A DNA stretch of 63,780 bases from Acidobacteriota bacterium. Lineage in GTDB: Bacteria; Acidobacteriota; Vicinamibacteria; Vicinamibacterales; JAKQTR01. This document shows positions 15,280 to 22,062 of the stretch, piece after piece (the stretch's first letter is position 1; every line of letters starts with the position of its first letter). The stretch covers positions 1 to 63,780 of the forward strand of contig JAPKZO010000015.1 in assembly GCA_026393755.1 (NCBI GenBank), in the 5' to 3' direction. The translations under genes were made by a program, and so were the position numbers. The notes below the pieces were generated by a model, which saw only the letters and a program-made list of their open reading frames with translations, ran no database searches and was not told the DNA's origin.

Positions 15280-15513
15280 ATGAGCCAGGCACAGCCCGAA
15301 GTCTCACCACAAGCCGAACGTGCGGCATTGGCGGGCTATCTCCGCTGCGTCCAGTGTGGCCTCACGTTTCCACCGGGGCGGGCCGACAAGCGATTCTGTA
15401 CCGACCGCTGTCGGGCAGCCGCCAACCGGGAAGCCCGGGCCGCCAAGGTCCGGCGCATGGAAGGCTTGATTGCGGAATTGTCCCGGCTGACGGGATCGTC
15501 TGATTCCGCTTGA
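15280..15513 (+). CDS. Zinc-finger protein, 77 aa
   Basis: GGAGCG precedes ATG 15280. The central motif LRCVQCGLTFPPGRADKRFC and TDRC has the CxxC-x(14)-CxxxC layout of treble-clef fingers seen in HNH-associated or DUF2116-type proteins. It is followed by a basic helix (AAANREARAAKVRRMEGLI). Probably nucleic-acid binding. Second of two similar fingers in a row. Confidence 0.65.
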   Translation: MSQAQPEVSPQAERAALAGYLRCVQCGLTFPPGRADKRFCTDRCRAAANREARAAKVRRMEGLIAELSRLTGSSDSA

Positions 15514-15537
15514 CACTATGTAGACTCTGTATAGAAT
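15510..15537 (+). promoter_or_regulatory. Sigma-70-like promoter for the ribbon-helix-helix gene
   Basis: TTGACA (15510-15515), 16-bp spacer, TAGAAT (15532-15537). Transcription would start near 15544, only a few bases before ATG 15548, so the message is nearly leaderless. It gives the regulator-integrase end of E2 its own promoter. Confidence 0.55.
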
Positions 15538-15547
15538 GGTGGCAGGT

Positions 15548-15736
15548 ATGACGCCGAAGAAGTACTACACCTTCATGATCGATCTGGAACTGGCCGACGC
15601 GCTCAAGCGCGCGAAGGAACGCGATCCGGAAAGTTCTGAAGCATCAATCATCCGACGCGCGTTGCGCGAGTGGTTGGAGCGTGAAGGCGTCATCAAGGCG
15701 GACCGCAAGCGGGTACCAGCCCGCAAGCGGCCCTAA
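15548..15736 (+). CDS. Ribbon-helix-helix DNA-binding protein
   Basis: 62 residues. YYTFMIDLELADALKRAKER provides the beta strand and first helix, SEASIIRRALREWLEREGV the second helix, a CopG/Arc-like fold. The ATG at 15536 lies within the -10 box of a good promoter, so 15548 is preferred. As the first gene of a separately promoted unit leading to the integrase, it may repress integrase expression or bind att arms. A basic tail (KADRKRVPARKR) suits DNA contact. Confidence 0.7.
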   Translation: MTPKKYYTFMIDLELADALKRAKERDPESSEASIIRRALREWLEREGVIKADRKRVPARKRP

Positions 15737-15817
15737 ACCGTCACCCTGCGTAACCAGGCTGGCCGGTCTCCTGCTATTCTAGCAGCGGACCCGCCGGCCT
15801 CCAGTCCGGAGGTCACG

Positions 15818-16087
15818 ATGAAGACGAAGACACCCACACGTACCACGCCGGCCGCGGAGCCGATCGAATTCGACGCCGACGATGCTCGACACTGCCTGAC
15901 CGTGGCGATCGGGCTCTGCGAAATGGCCTCGGAAATCGTCGAGCCGGTCGGCCCCGGGGACAGGAACCACGCGCTGAGTTCGGATCTGTTCCAAGCGATG
16001 ACCTGCCTCCTCATGAAGGCGCAAGACGCCTTCGATAACGACGTCGCGCCGAGCGCCACGGACGCGGCGGCTGGAGGTGCCCGATGA
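15818..16087 (+). CDS. Hypothetical protein, paralog A of tandem pair
   Basis: 89 residues after GGAGG (15805-15809). The core FDADDARHCLTVAIGLCEMA and LFQAMTCLLMKAQDAF aligns with the next gene (DDARHTLLVLGELCSLA and LFESMACLTNKSLEFY), so the two are diverged duplicates. Mostly helical, with Cys residues at matching positions. No family recognised. ATGA overlap with its paralog suggests a heteromeric pair made in equal amounts. Confidence 0.6.
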   Translation: MKTKTPTRTTPAAEPIEFDADDARHCLTVAIGLCEMASEIVEPVGPGDRNHALSSDLFQAMTCLLMKAQDAFDNDVAPSATDAAAGGAR

Positions 16088-16383
16088 ACACGACCAAGGA
16101 ATTCACGATCGACGACGCTCGGCACACCTTGCTCGTCCTAGGCGAGCTCTGCAGCTTGGCCGGGCAGTCCGTGAAGGCGAATCGCTGCGGTTGCCTTGAC
16201 GAGATCGACCCCGACCTATTCGAGTCGATGGCGTGCCTGACCAACAAGTCGCTGGAGTTCTACGAACAGCACTGGCAAGAGATGTGGCAGGAACTGCGGG
16301 CCTTCCGGGAGCAGCGCGATCGGGCCGCGGGCCAGGCGGCGCCGGTGGCGACGCCGAAGCGGACCACGGCGAAGGGACGGTGA
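16084..16383 (+). CDS. Hypothetical protein, paralog B of tandem pair
   Basis: 99 residues, paralogous to the preceding gene, with an extra acidic-to-basic C-terminal tail (EMWQELRAFREQRDRAAGQA then KRTTAKGR). Its stop is 3 bp before the integrase start. The position immediately upstream of the integrase, and co-transcription, suggest a role in integration, excision or its control, but this is inference from order only. Confidence 0.6.
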   Translation: MNTTKEFTIDDARHTLLVLGELCSLAGQSVKANRCGCLDEIDPDLFESMACLTNKSLEFYEQHWQEMWQELRAFREQRDRAAGQAAPVATPKRTTAKGR

Positions 16384-16386
16384 CGC

Positions 16387-17469
16387 ATGGGCCAGATCCG
16401 ACAACGTGGCGCCGTCTATTGGATTCGCTACTACCGCGACGGCAAGCGGTACGAGGAAAGCACGCACAGCAAGAAGGAAGGCGCCGCGAAGCGGTTGCTT
16501 CGGCTGCGGGAAGGTGCCATCGAACAAGGCGTCCCGGTCACACCGAAGATTGGGCGACTGAAGTTCGACGACGCGGCGAAGGACTTGATCACCGACTACC
16601 GCGTCAACGGCAAGAAGTCCCTTGAGCATGTGACCCGGCGCGTCGACCAGCACTTGAAGCCCACGTTTGGCGGGCGGCGGATGACCGGGATCACGACGAC
16701 GGACGTTCGGGCCTACGTCGACAAGCGACAGAAGGAAGCGGCGGCGAACGCCAGCATCAACCGGGAACTGGCGGCGCTCAAGCGCATGTTCTCGCTGGCG
16801 ATCCAGGCCGGGAAGTTGCTTCACCGGCCCTATATCCCGATGCTGCGCGAAGACAACGCGCGGCAAGGGTTCTTCGAGCGACCGGCCTTCGAGTCCATGC
16901 GGGCGAAGTTGCCGGCCGACGTGCAACCGATCGCGACGTTCGCCTACCTCACCGGCTGGCGCGTTCAGAGTGAAGTCTTGCCGCTCACCTGGGGACAGGT
17001 GGACCGGCACGCCGGGATCGTCCGTCTGGAGTCCGGCACGACGAAGAACGGCGACGGCCGGGTATTCGACTACTCGGGACTGCCGGATCTGGTCGACCTG
17101 TTCAACGACTTGTGGACGGCTCACGAGGCGTTCGCGAAGTCGGAACACAAGATCGTGCCGTGGGTGTTCAATCGGGCCGGCAAGCAGATCCGCGACTTCC
17201 GGCACGCGTGGGAAACCGCGACGACGGCGGCGGGATGCCCGGGACGCATCCCGCACGACCTGAGGCGGACAGCCGTTCGCAATCTCGTACGCGCGGGCGT
17301 GCCGGAACGCGTCGCCATGAAAGTCACGGGGCACAAGACGCGATCGGTGTTCGATCGCTACGACATCACGAGCCCGGGTGATCTGCGCGACGCTGGAGCC
17401 AAGTTATACGAGGCCCGGAACGCGACAGGGACAATCACGGGGACAGCGACGAAAACGGGGACGGCGTGA
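16387..17469 (+). CDS. Tyrosine recombinase, integrase of E2
   Basis: 360 residues. An N-terminal AP2-like arm-binding segment (RQRGAVYWIRYYRDGKRYEE), a SAM-like core-binding domain (residues 75-150), then the catalytic domain with Arg192 in TGWRVQSEVLPLTW, His290 and Arg293 in PHDLRRTAVRNL, His316 in TGHKTRS and nucleophile Tyr325 in FDRYDI. All catalytic positions are intact. The stop is 38 bp from the att copy at 17507, the usual place of an integrase. The last 40 bp of the gene contain GGGACA repeats also found at the left end of E2. Confidence 0.92.
   Translation: MGQIRQRGAVYWIRYYRDGKRYEESTHSKKEGAAKRLLRLREGAIEQGVPVTPKIGRLKFDDAAKDLITDYRVNGKKSLEHVTRRVDQHLKPTFGGRRMTGITTTDVRAYVDKRQKEAAANASINRELAALKRMFSLAIQAGKLLHRPYIPMLREDNARQGFFERPAFESMRAKLPADVQPIATFAYLTGWRVQSEVLPLTWGQVDRHAGIVRLESGTTKNGDGRVFDYSGLPDLVDLFNDLWTAHEAFAKSEHKIVPWVFNRAGKQIRDFRHAWETATTAAGCPGRIPHDLRRTAVRNLVRAGVPERVAMKVTGHKTRSVFDRYDITSPGDLRDAGAKLYEARNATGTITGTATKTGTA
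17427..17468 (+). repeat. GGGACA repeats at E2 right end
   Basis: AGGGACA (17427), GGGGACA (17439) and GGGGACG (17457), inside the 3' end of the integrase gene. They match the triplet at 5026-5050 and are candidate arm-type sites. Confidence 0.45.
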
Positions 17470-17506
17470 CCGTCCCGAGCGTGGCTGTAAGTGCTTGAGT
17501 AGTAAG

Positions 17507-17563
17507 TGCCGGAGGAGGGAATCGAACCCACACGGGGGGTGAACCCCACGGGATTTTGAGTCC
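17507..17563 (-). other. Attachment-site copy with a different variable arm
   Basis: It matches the tRNA-Leu acceptor, T arm and anticodon loop (to TTTTGAGTCC), but the variable arm is replaced by a GGGGGGTGAACCCC-type hairpin (17534-17547), and the encoded CCA is missing (AAG in place of TGG). GTAAGTGC occurs at 17487, 17502 and 17577 around it. It is the junction of E2 and E3. Confidence 0.8.
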
Positions 17564-17610
17564 GACGAGTGTTCTAGTAAGTGCTGTATATACAATATGT
17601 TACAGTAAAT

Positions 17611-17685
17611 ACTACAAAATACGCGGCAGACATATACAAAACCGTTTCCCTCCCTGTATCATCTCTCCGTCTGCTGCTGACGGAG
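17611..17685. promoter_or_regulatory. E3 left-end arm repeats and upstream hairpin
   Basis: AT-rich DNA with ACTACAAAA (17611-17619) and TATACAAAA (17633-17641), shared with the right end of E3. CTCCGTC (17665-17671) and GACGGAG (17679-17685) form a hairpin whose right arm includes the GGAG ribosome site of the recombinase, so translation could be modulated by folding. Confidence 0.45.
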
Positions 17686-17695
17686 AACGCATCCC

Positions 17696-18889
17696 GTGCC
17701 GAAAACGAAGATTATTGAACAACACCTTCATCCGAAGTTCCCTCGTCTTGTTGTGGACCTTCGGACGAATTCACGCTTCTACCAGGCACGAACGTTTCTG
17801 GACGGCAAACTTGTTCAGAAGTCCACCAAGACAACGAATCTCCCAACAGCGTTCAAACTCGCAGAGGATTGGTACCGACGGATACTCCGCTCGTCGGTGT
17901 CGTTCGGGATGGCACATCCGATTGCGAGATTGACCGCAGACCCAACCGTGGCGGAGGTGTTCTCGACCTATCGCACGGGACTGTCCCCAAAGAAGCAGGA
18001 ATACGCAAAGCAGAAGTGGGGACCGATTGCGGACTACTGGAAGGCGCTTCTCGTGCGGGAGGCTTCTACACAGACGTTCCGTGACTTCTACGTGTGGCGG
18101 CGGCGCAAGAACGTCTCCAATCACACGCTCCACAAGGATGTGGTGCTTGTCCGTCAGATTCTCAAACGGGCGTTGGAGGACGGACAACTTCCAACACTCC
18201 CGATCATTCCGAAGGTTGGCGAGATTGCGAAGAATCCCCGTCCCTGGCTGACTCCGATAGAGTGGCGGTTGCTCTTGCGGACGTCCGACAAGCGGATACG
18301 TGCGGCGAAACGCAATCCCCGACTGCGGCAGCAGCGGCAGGACACTCACGACGTGATGGTGTTTCTCGTTCACTCTATGTGTCGGGTAGGGGAAGTGCTG
18401 TCGCTTCGCTTCCGTGACTGTCGGATTGAGAAGAACAAGGACGATGACAACATCCTGCTCTGTGAGGTCAGCGGAAAGCGAGGCACAAGAACGGTCGTTG
18501 CTCTTGTTGGGGCAGCGTCGGTCTATCAGCGTCGTCTGAAAAGGGCGAAGGACACAGACGCACTCATCTTCCCCGAACATCACAGGGACGCGTTCCGTGA
18601 GTTGCTGGAAGCGGCGAAATTGCGACAGGACCAGAAGTCGGGGTTTGAACGCAACTTCAAGTCACTCCGTGCGACGGCGATTAGTTTTCGGATACTCAAC
18701 AGTCCCGATCTCAATCTCCAGGTGATTGCTCGGAACGCTGGCACGTCGGTTGTGATGATTGACGAGTTCTACGCAAAGCGGCTGACGGCAGAGATGAACA
18801 AGGACGCACTCTCGGCGATACCGAAGCGACAACCACGGAAGTCCCGCACAGGAGCGGGTGGCGCTGGTGTAAAATCCAACGCACGATAA
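17696..18889 (+). CDS. Tyrosine recombinase of E3
   Basis: 397 residues from GTG 17696. The catalytic domain has Arg230 in SMCRVGEVLSLRFRD, Arg325 in FKSLRATAISF and nucleophile Tyr359 in MIDEFYAKR. The His of the HxxR box is Lys (KSLR), and the second His box reads NAGTSVV, so this is a divergent subfamily rather than a standard integrase. The N-terminal 190 residues are basic and helical and include an arm-binding part (KFPRLVVDLRTNSRFYQA). It ends 10 bp before the methyltransferase gene, so both are probably co-transcribed. Confidence 0.85.
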   Translation: MPKTKIIEQHLHPKFPRLVVDLRTNSRFYQARTFLDGKLVQKSTKTTNLPTAFKLAEDWYRRILRSSVSFGMAHPIARLTADPTVAEVFSTYRTGLSPKKQEYAKQKWGPIADYWKALLVREASTQTFRDFYVWRRRKNVSNHTLHKDVVLVRQILKRALEDGQLPTLPIIPKVGEIAKNPRPWLTPIEWRLLLRTSDKRIRAAKRNPRLRQQRQDTHDVMVFLVHSMCRVGEVLSLRFRDCRIEKNKDDDNILLCEVSGKRGTRTVVALVGAASVYQRRLKRAKDTDALIFPEHHRDAFRELLEAAKLRQDQKSGFERNFKSLRATAISFRILNSPDLNLQVIARNAGTSVVMIDEFYAKRLTAEMNKDALSAIPKRQPRKSRTGAGGAGVKSNAR

Positions 18890-18899
18890 GGCGATCCTG

Positions 18900-20579
18900 A
18901 TGAAAAACCAGTTGTTCTACGGCGATAACCTGGACGTTCTCCGACGCTACATCGCAGATGAGAGCGTCGATCTCGTCTATCTCGATCCCCCGTTCAACAG
19001 TCAGCAGAACTACAACGTTCTGTTCAAGGAGCGATCAGGCAAGCAGGCGTCCGCTCAACTTCACGCTTTTGAGGATACGTGGCATTGGGACGAACAAGCG
19101 GCGGCACTTTATCAAGCGACGGTGGAGACGGGCGGCAGAGTCAGCGACGTGTTGCGGGCGTTCCGCACGTTCCTCGACGAGAACGACTTGATGGCGTATC
19201 TCGTAATGATGGCTCCCCGTCTGGTAGAACTTCGGCGGGTGTTGAAGCAGACGGGATCGCTGTATCTCCACTGCGATCCGACGGCAAGTCACTACTTGAA
19301 GGTGCTGTTGGATGCTGTGTTCGGTGCGGTGAACTTCAAGAACGAGATCATCTGGAAGCGGACAAGTTCCCAAAACAGTGCGAAGCGTTTTGGTCCCGTC
19401 CACGACACGCTATTGTTCTACTCTCGCTCTGATGACTACTGCTGGAACTCGTTGTCGCTCCCTCACAGTAACGAATACGCTGCTCGTTTCCGACGACTGG
19501 ACGAGAAAGGACGAGCGTATAGCGACGACAACTTGACGGCTCCAGGCGTGCGGCACGGCGACTCGGGCGCGGTGTGGCGTGGCTACGATCCAACAGCGAG
19601 AGGGGTTCACTGGAAGGCGAACTCGGCGACAGTGGCGGCGCTTGTTGGGCAGGAACAGGCGCAGAGGATGACGACGACGGAGAAACTCGATCTGATGGAT
19701 GAACACGGTTCTATCCTCTGGTCAAAGAAGGCGGCAGAGGACGGAGGTGGTTTCCCTCGGTTCAAGAGGTTCCTGTCGGGAGGTGCTCCCGTCCAAGACG
19801 TCATCACGGACATCTTCCCGATCAACTCGCAAGCACAGGAACGGCTCGGCTATCCGACGCAAAAACCCGAGGCACTCCTTGAACGCATCCTCAATGCGAG
19901 CAGCAACGAGGGTGACGTGGTGCTCGATCCGTTCTGCGGCTGCGGCACGACGGTGGCAGTCGCTCAACAGTTGAAGCGTCGGTGGATCGGAATAGACATT
20001 ACGCATCTCGCTATCGGGCTCATCAAGTTTCGGTTGGCACACTCATACGGCGACGAGGTCGCAAGCACGTATGAGGTCATTGGTGAACCGACGACGCTGG
20101 ACGACGCACGACAACTGGCGGAAGAAGACAAGTTCCAGTTTCAGAACTGGGCGCTTGGACTCGTTGGCGCTCGTCCTGCTGGCGGCGTGAAGAAGGGTGC
20201 GGATCGGGGAGTGGACGGCAAGAGCATCTTTCACGACGGGCTTGGCAACACACAGGAGATCATCTACTCCGTCAAGGGCGGGAACTTGAAAGCGACGGAC
20301 GTGCGGGACTTGAAGGGCGTGGTTCAACGGGAAAAGGCGGTCATCGGGGTGCTCATCTCATTTGAAGTCCCGAGCAAGGAAATGCGGAAGGAAGCGGCGA
20401 CGGGCGAGTTCTACATCTGCGAGTGGGGCACGTATCCGATGTGGCAGTTGTTGACGATAGAGGACTTGCTGAACGGGAAGACGGTGAAGCGTCCCCCAGT
20501 GCGACAGGTTGACGCGACGTTCAAGAAGGCTCCGAAAGCGAAGTCGGCTGCTGGAAAGCAGGGCACGCTATTGGAGTAG
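18900..20579 (+). CDS. DNA methyltransferase with C-terminal Mrr-like nuclease domain
   Basis: 559 residues. The N-terminal part is an N6-adenine or N4-cytosine methyltransferase of the Mod/beta type: DPPF at residues 29-32 ([16 protein letters not shown]) precedes the SAM-binding motif DPFCGCGTT at 343-351. After residue 400 comes a PD-(D/E)XK candidate: [22 protein letters not shown] (Asp439) and IIYSVKGG (Lys459), then a conserved block [19 protein letters not shown]. This may make one polypeptide that both methylates and cuts, or a methyltransferase with a DNA-sensing tail. No separate restriction or specificity subunit is nearby. It is probable protective cargo of E3. Confidence 0.8.
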   Translation: MKNQLFYGDNLDVLRRYIADESVDLVYLDPPFNSQQNYNVLFKERSGKQASAQLHAFEDTWHWDEQAAALYQATVETGGRVSDVLRAFRTFLDENDLMAYLVMMAPRLVELRRVLKQTGSLYLHCDPTASHYLKVLLDAVFGAVNFKNEIIWKRTSSQNSAKRFGPVHDTLLFYSRSDDYCWNSLSLPHSNEYAARFRRLDEKGRAYSDDNLTAPGVRHGDSGAVWRGYDPTARGVHWKANSATVAALVGQEQAQRMTTTEKLDLMDEHGSILWSKKAAEDGGGFPRFKRFLSGGAPVQDVITDIFPINSQAQERLGYPTQKPEALLERILNASSNEGDVVLDPFCGCGTTVAVAQQLKRRWIGIDITHLAIGLIKFRLAHSYGDEVASTYEVIGEPTTLDDARQLAEEDKFQFQNWALGLVGARPAGGVKKGADRGVDGKSIFHDGLGNTQEIIYSVKGGNLKATDVRDLKGVVQREKAVIGVLISFEVPSKEMRKEAATGEFYICEWGTYPMWQLLTIEDLLNGKTVKRPPVRQVDATFKKAPKAKSAAGKQGTLLE

Positions 20580-20597
20580 GACTTGCTATCGCTTCGA

Positions 20598-20759
20598 CTA
20601 CTCCCCTTGCGATATCAAGATCGTCAGGCGCTTCTTGCTCATCGCTCTGGCGGTTTTCAGGGCTTTGGCGACATCTTCCAGCAGCAAGCGGAAGATCGGC
20701 TCGGTGGCGTTCTTCGGGATTTCGATTTCGGTAAGTTGCTTGTTCATCGTTGCTCTCAT
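20598..20759 (-). CDS. Small protein, 53 aa, coupled to the ribbon-helix-helix gene
   Basis: Read on the minus strand from ATG 20759 (ATGA overlap with the upstream stop) to TAG at 20598. It begins MRATMNKQLTEIEIPKNATE and continues with a helical basic segment FRLLLEDVAKALKTARAMSK. It is short, but the stop-start overlap and sensible composition support translation. No family is recognised. It is convergent with the methyltransferase gene, 18 bp apart. Confidence 0.5.
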   Translation of the reverse strand: MRATMNKQLTEIEIPKNATEPIFRLLLEDVAKALKTARAMSKKRLTILISQGE

Positions 20760-20890
20760 CTTTCCTGTTCCAGGTGACTGCGTAAGTGCTTGCGGACGTA
20801 GTTGCTGACGGTGCGTTCTTCGCGGGCGGCAAGTTGTTCGAGTGCGACACGTTCAAGGTGAGTGAGGCGGAGGGAAACGGTTTCCGTCAT
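20756..20890 (-). CDS. Ribbon-helix-helix protein
   Basis: 44 residues from ATG 20890 (an in-frame ATG at 20938 would give 60 and overlap the upstream gene by 4 bp). TETVSLRLTHLERVALEQLA and REERTVSNYVRKHLRSHLEQ give the strand-helix-helix of MetJ/Arc proteins, as in mobilisation auxiliary or copy-control proteins (MobC/CopG). The position directly after a replication- or relaxase-like gene suits copy control. Confidence 0.6.
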   Translation of the reverse strand: MTETVSLRLTHLERVALEQLAAREERTVSNYVRKHLRSHLEQER

Positions 20891-20934
20891 TAGCGGTGCT
20901 TCGATCTGTTTCCCATTTGGCTGCGGGTTCACGA

Positions 20935-21549
20935 TCATTGTTGTGGTTCTCCGTTCTTGGGATGCGGTTGCTCGGCTTGGGTGTGGATGTAGAGAATGGC
21001 GTTCTGTGTGAGCGTCTTGAAGTCGTTGGCGTTGTAGCGAATGGACGCAGCGAGGTTCTGGACGTATTCAAGTCGGGCAGTGCGGTAGATGAATGGCTCG
21101 CTGTGACAAGCGTGGGTGAGTGCGACTTGAAACGTCGGAAGCGTCACGTCTGGTGGCAAAGCGAGCAGAATGTGAAGATGTCGTCTCGTTCCCTTGTCGT
21201 GATGGCAGGCAAGTGCGGTCAGACGAATCGGAGCGTGCTTCCTGCGTGCTGCGGTTCCAAACAGTTCCTTGTTCAAGCGATTCATCACACGGATAGCGAT
21301 GCGTCTGGTTTCGTCTTCGGTGAGGTAGTAGTAGGGAGCGAATAGCGGTGCGTCTCGGAGTGCGATGCGTCGTTCTGGGACTCGGACGCTTACGTCTTCC
21401 GCTCTCGGACGCTCGGTCACGAGGTCACTGTTCCGTCGTTGTTTCAACGTCAATTCAAGTCGGACGTTCAACGACTGCTCAATACTCGGGTGGGACAGAA
21501 AATTCTTCCATTCCTGCGTCAGTAGTTCTCTGCGTTCTCTGTTCCTCAT
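20935..21549 (-). CDS. HUH-type replication initiator-like protein
   Basis: 204 residues. The segment LTALACHHDKGTRRHLHILLALPPD contains an H-x-H motif (HLHILLAL) preceded by a basic patch, the metal-binding signature of rolling-circle initiators and relaxases. Downstream NAILYIHTQ offers a candidate nucleophile Tyr (about residue 190). The order HUH then Tyr fits Rep proteins. The first 80 residues are basic with RERRELLTQEWKNFL. Expected length for a minimal Rep. If active, it would nick one strand of excised E3 for rolling-circle copying or transfer. It overlaps the flanking genes by 4 bp on both sides if the longer downstream start is used. Confidence 0.55.
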   Translation of the reverse strand: MRNRERRELLTQEWKNFLSHPSIEQSLNVRLELTLKQRRNSDLVTERPRAEDVSVRVPERRIALRDAPLFAPYYYLTEDETRRIAIRVMNRLNKELFGTAARRKHAPIRLTALACHHDKGTRRHLHILLALPPDVTLPTFQVALTHACHSEPFIYRTARLEYVQNLAASIRYNANDFKTLTQNAILYIHTQAEQPHPKNGEPQQ

Positions 21550-21782
21550 CGTCGCTTCCTTCGTCGTGTTCGTCGTTCGCTGGACACACTCCTAACGTCA
21601 AGGACATCCAACGCAAGCACATCAGGGTCACATTCGGCTAACTCCTGACGCAGCGGACAAGCACACGTTTGCTTTGTCCACAAAGGTATGTAGGAGTCGT
21701 CTATGAGAAAACGGCTCGGAACGAAAAAGAAACTATAAGTCCTTTGTTTTCTGTGGTTTCCAACCGCACGCTTAGCGAGCAA
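21546..21782 (-). CDS. Short protein upstream of the HUH gene, start uncertain
   Basis: Its stop overlaps the HUH gene start (ATGA). The credible part is the C-terminal 45-50 residues, from about TTG 21683 onward: WTKQTCACPLRQELAECDPD followed by VLALDVLDVR and a basic end RRTRRRKRR. The upstream part looks like non-coding, AT-richer DNA, so a non-ATG start is likely. Cys-x-Cys and acidic blocks hint at metal binding. No family recognised. Confidence 0.35.
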   Translation of the reverse strand: MLAKRAVGNHRKQRTYSFFFVPSRFLIDDSYIPLWTKQTCACPLRQELAECDPDVLALDVLDVRSVSSERRTRRRKRR

Positions 21783-21838
21783 CCGTAAGTCCTGTATTTA
21801 CAACGACTTACTGCTCCCCGTCCTTCCCCGCTCTCCCC

Positions 21839-22021
21839 CTACTTCCCCGCAAGGGGGTCCCACTCCGTCATCCAGCGGGATCGTCGTTCCTGACGCTTCC
21901 TGGCGGTCTTGGCGGGGGTCTGACAGCAGTTCTGTGGCGTTTCTGGCAGGAAAAGCGTGGGGTTTGGGGGAATAAATGTCTGCTTGCGTTCGCAAGCGTT
22001 CATAGTGTATGCTTGTGGCAT
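21839..22021 (-). CDS. Possible 60-aa protein, first gene of leftward operon
   Basis: From ATG 22021 (or 22003) the minus frame begins MPQAYTMNACERKQTFIPPN and ends KRQERRSRWMTEWDPLAGK. It is divergent from the serine recombinase, with the palindromes at 21982-22045 in its start region. Composition is plausible but no family is recognised; it may be the leader of the operon running to 20598. Confidence 0.3.
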   Translation of the reverse strand: MPQAYTMNACERKQTFIPPNPTLFLPETPQNCCQTPAKTARKRQERRSRWMTEWDPLAGK

Positions 22022-22045
22022 AACAAGCGGACATTTAGTCCGCTT
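21982..22045. promoter_or_regulatory. Two palindromes upstream of the serine recombinase
   Basis: GCTTGCG-TT-CGCAAGC (21982-21997) and AAGCGGAC-ATTTA-GTCCGCTT (22025-22045), both perfect. They lie 18 bp or more before the recombinase start and could be operators or a resolution (res-like) site bound by the recombinase dimer. Confidence 0.5.
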
Positions 22046-22062
22046 CGGAAAGCGAGGCGGAC

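Larger units (their letters stand above)
4849..17506. mobile_element. E2: phage-satellite-like integrative element
   Basis: A 12.7-kb unit between tRNA-Leu att copies at 4849 and 17507. Order: an opposing regulator pair with operator, a small protein, primase-helicase, excisionase-like protein, terminase small and large subunits, small accessory and exported proteins, nuclease, ribbon-helix-helix protein, and a tyrosine integrase 38 bp from the right att. Nearly all genes point rightward, many with ATGA overlaps. No portal, capsid, scaffold, tail-tape or lysis gene is recognisable. Size, replication module, terminase and absence of virion genes fit a phage-inducible satellite. A severely reduced prophage is the main alternative. 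Confidence 0.7.
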
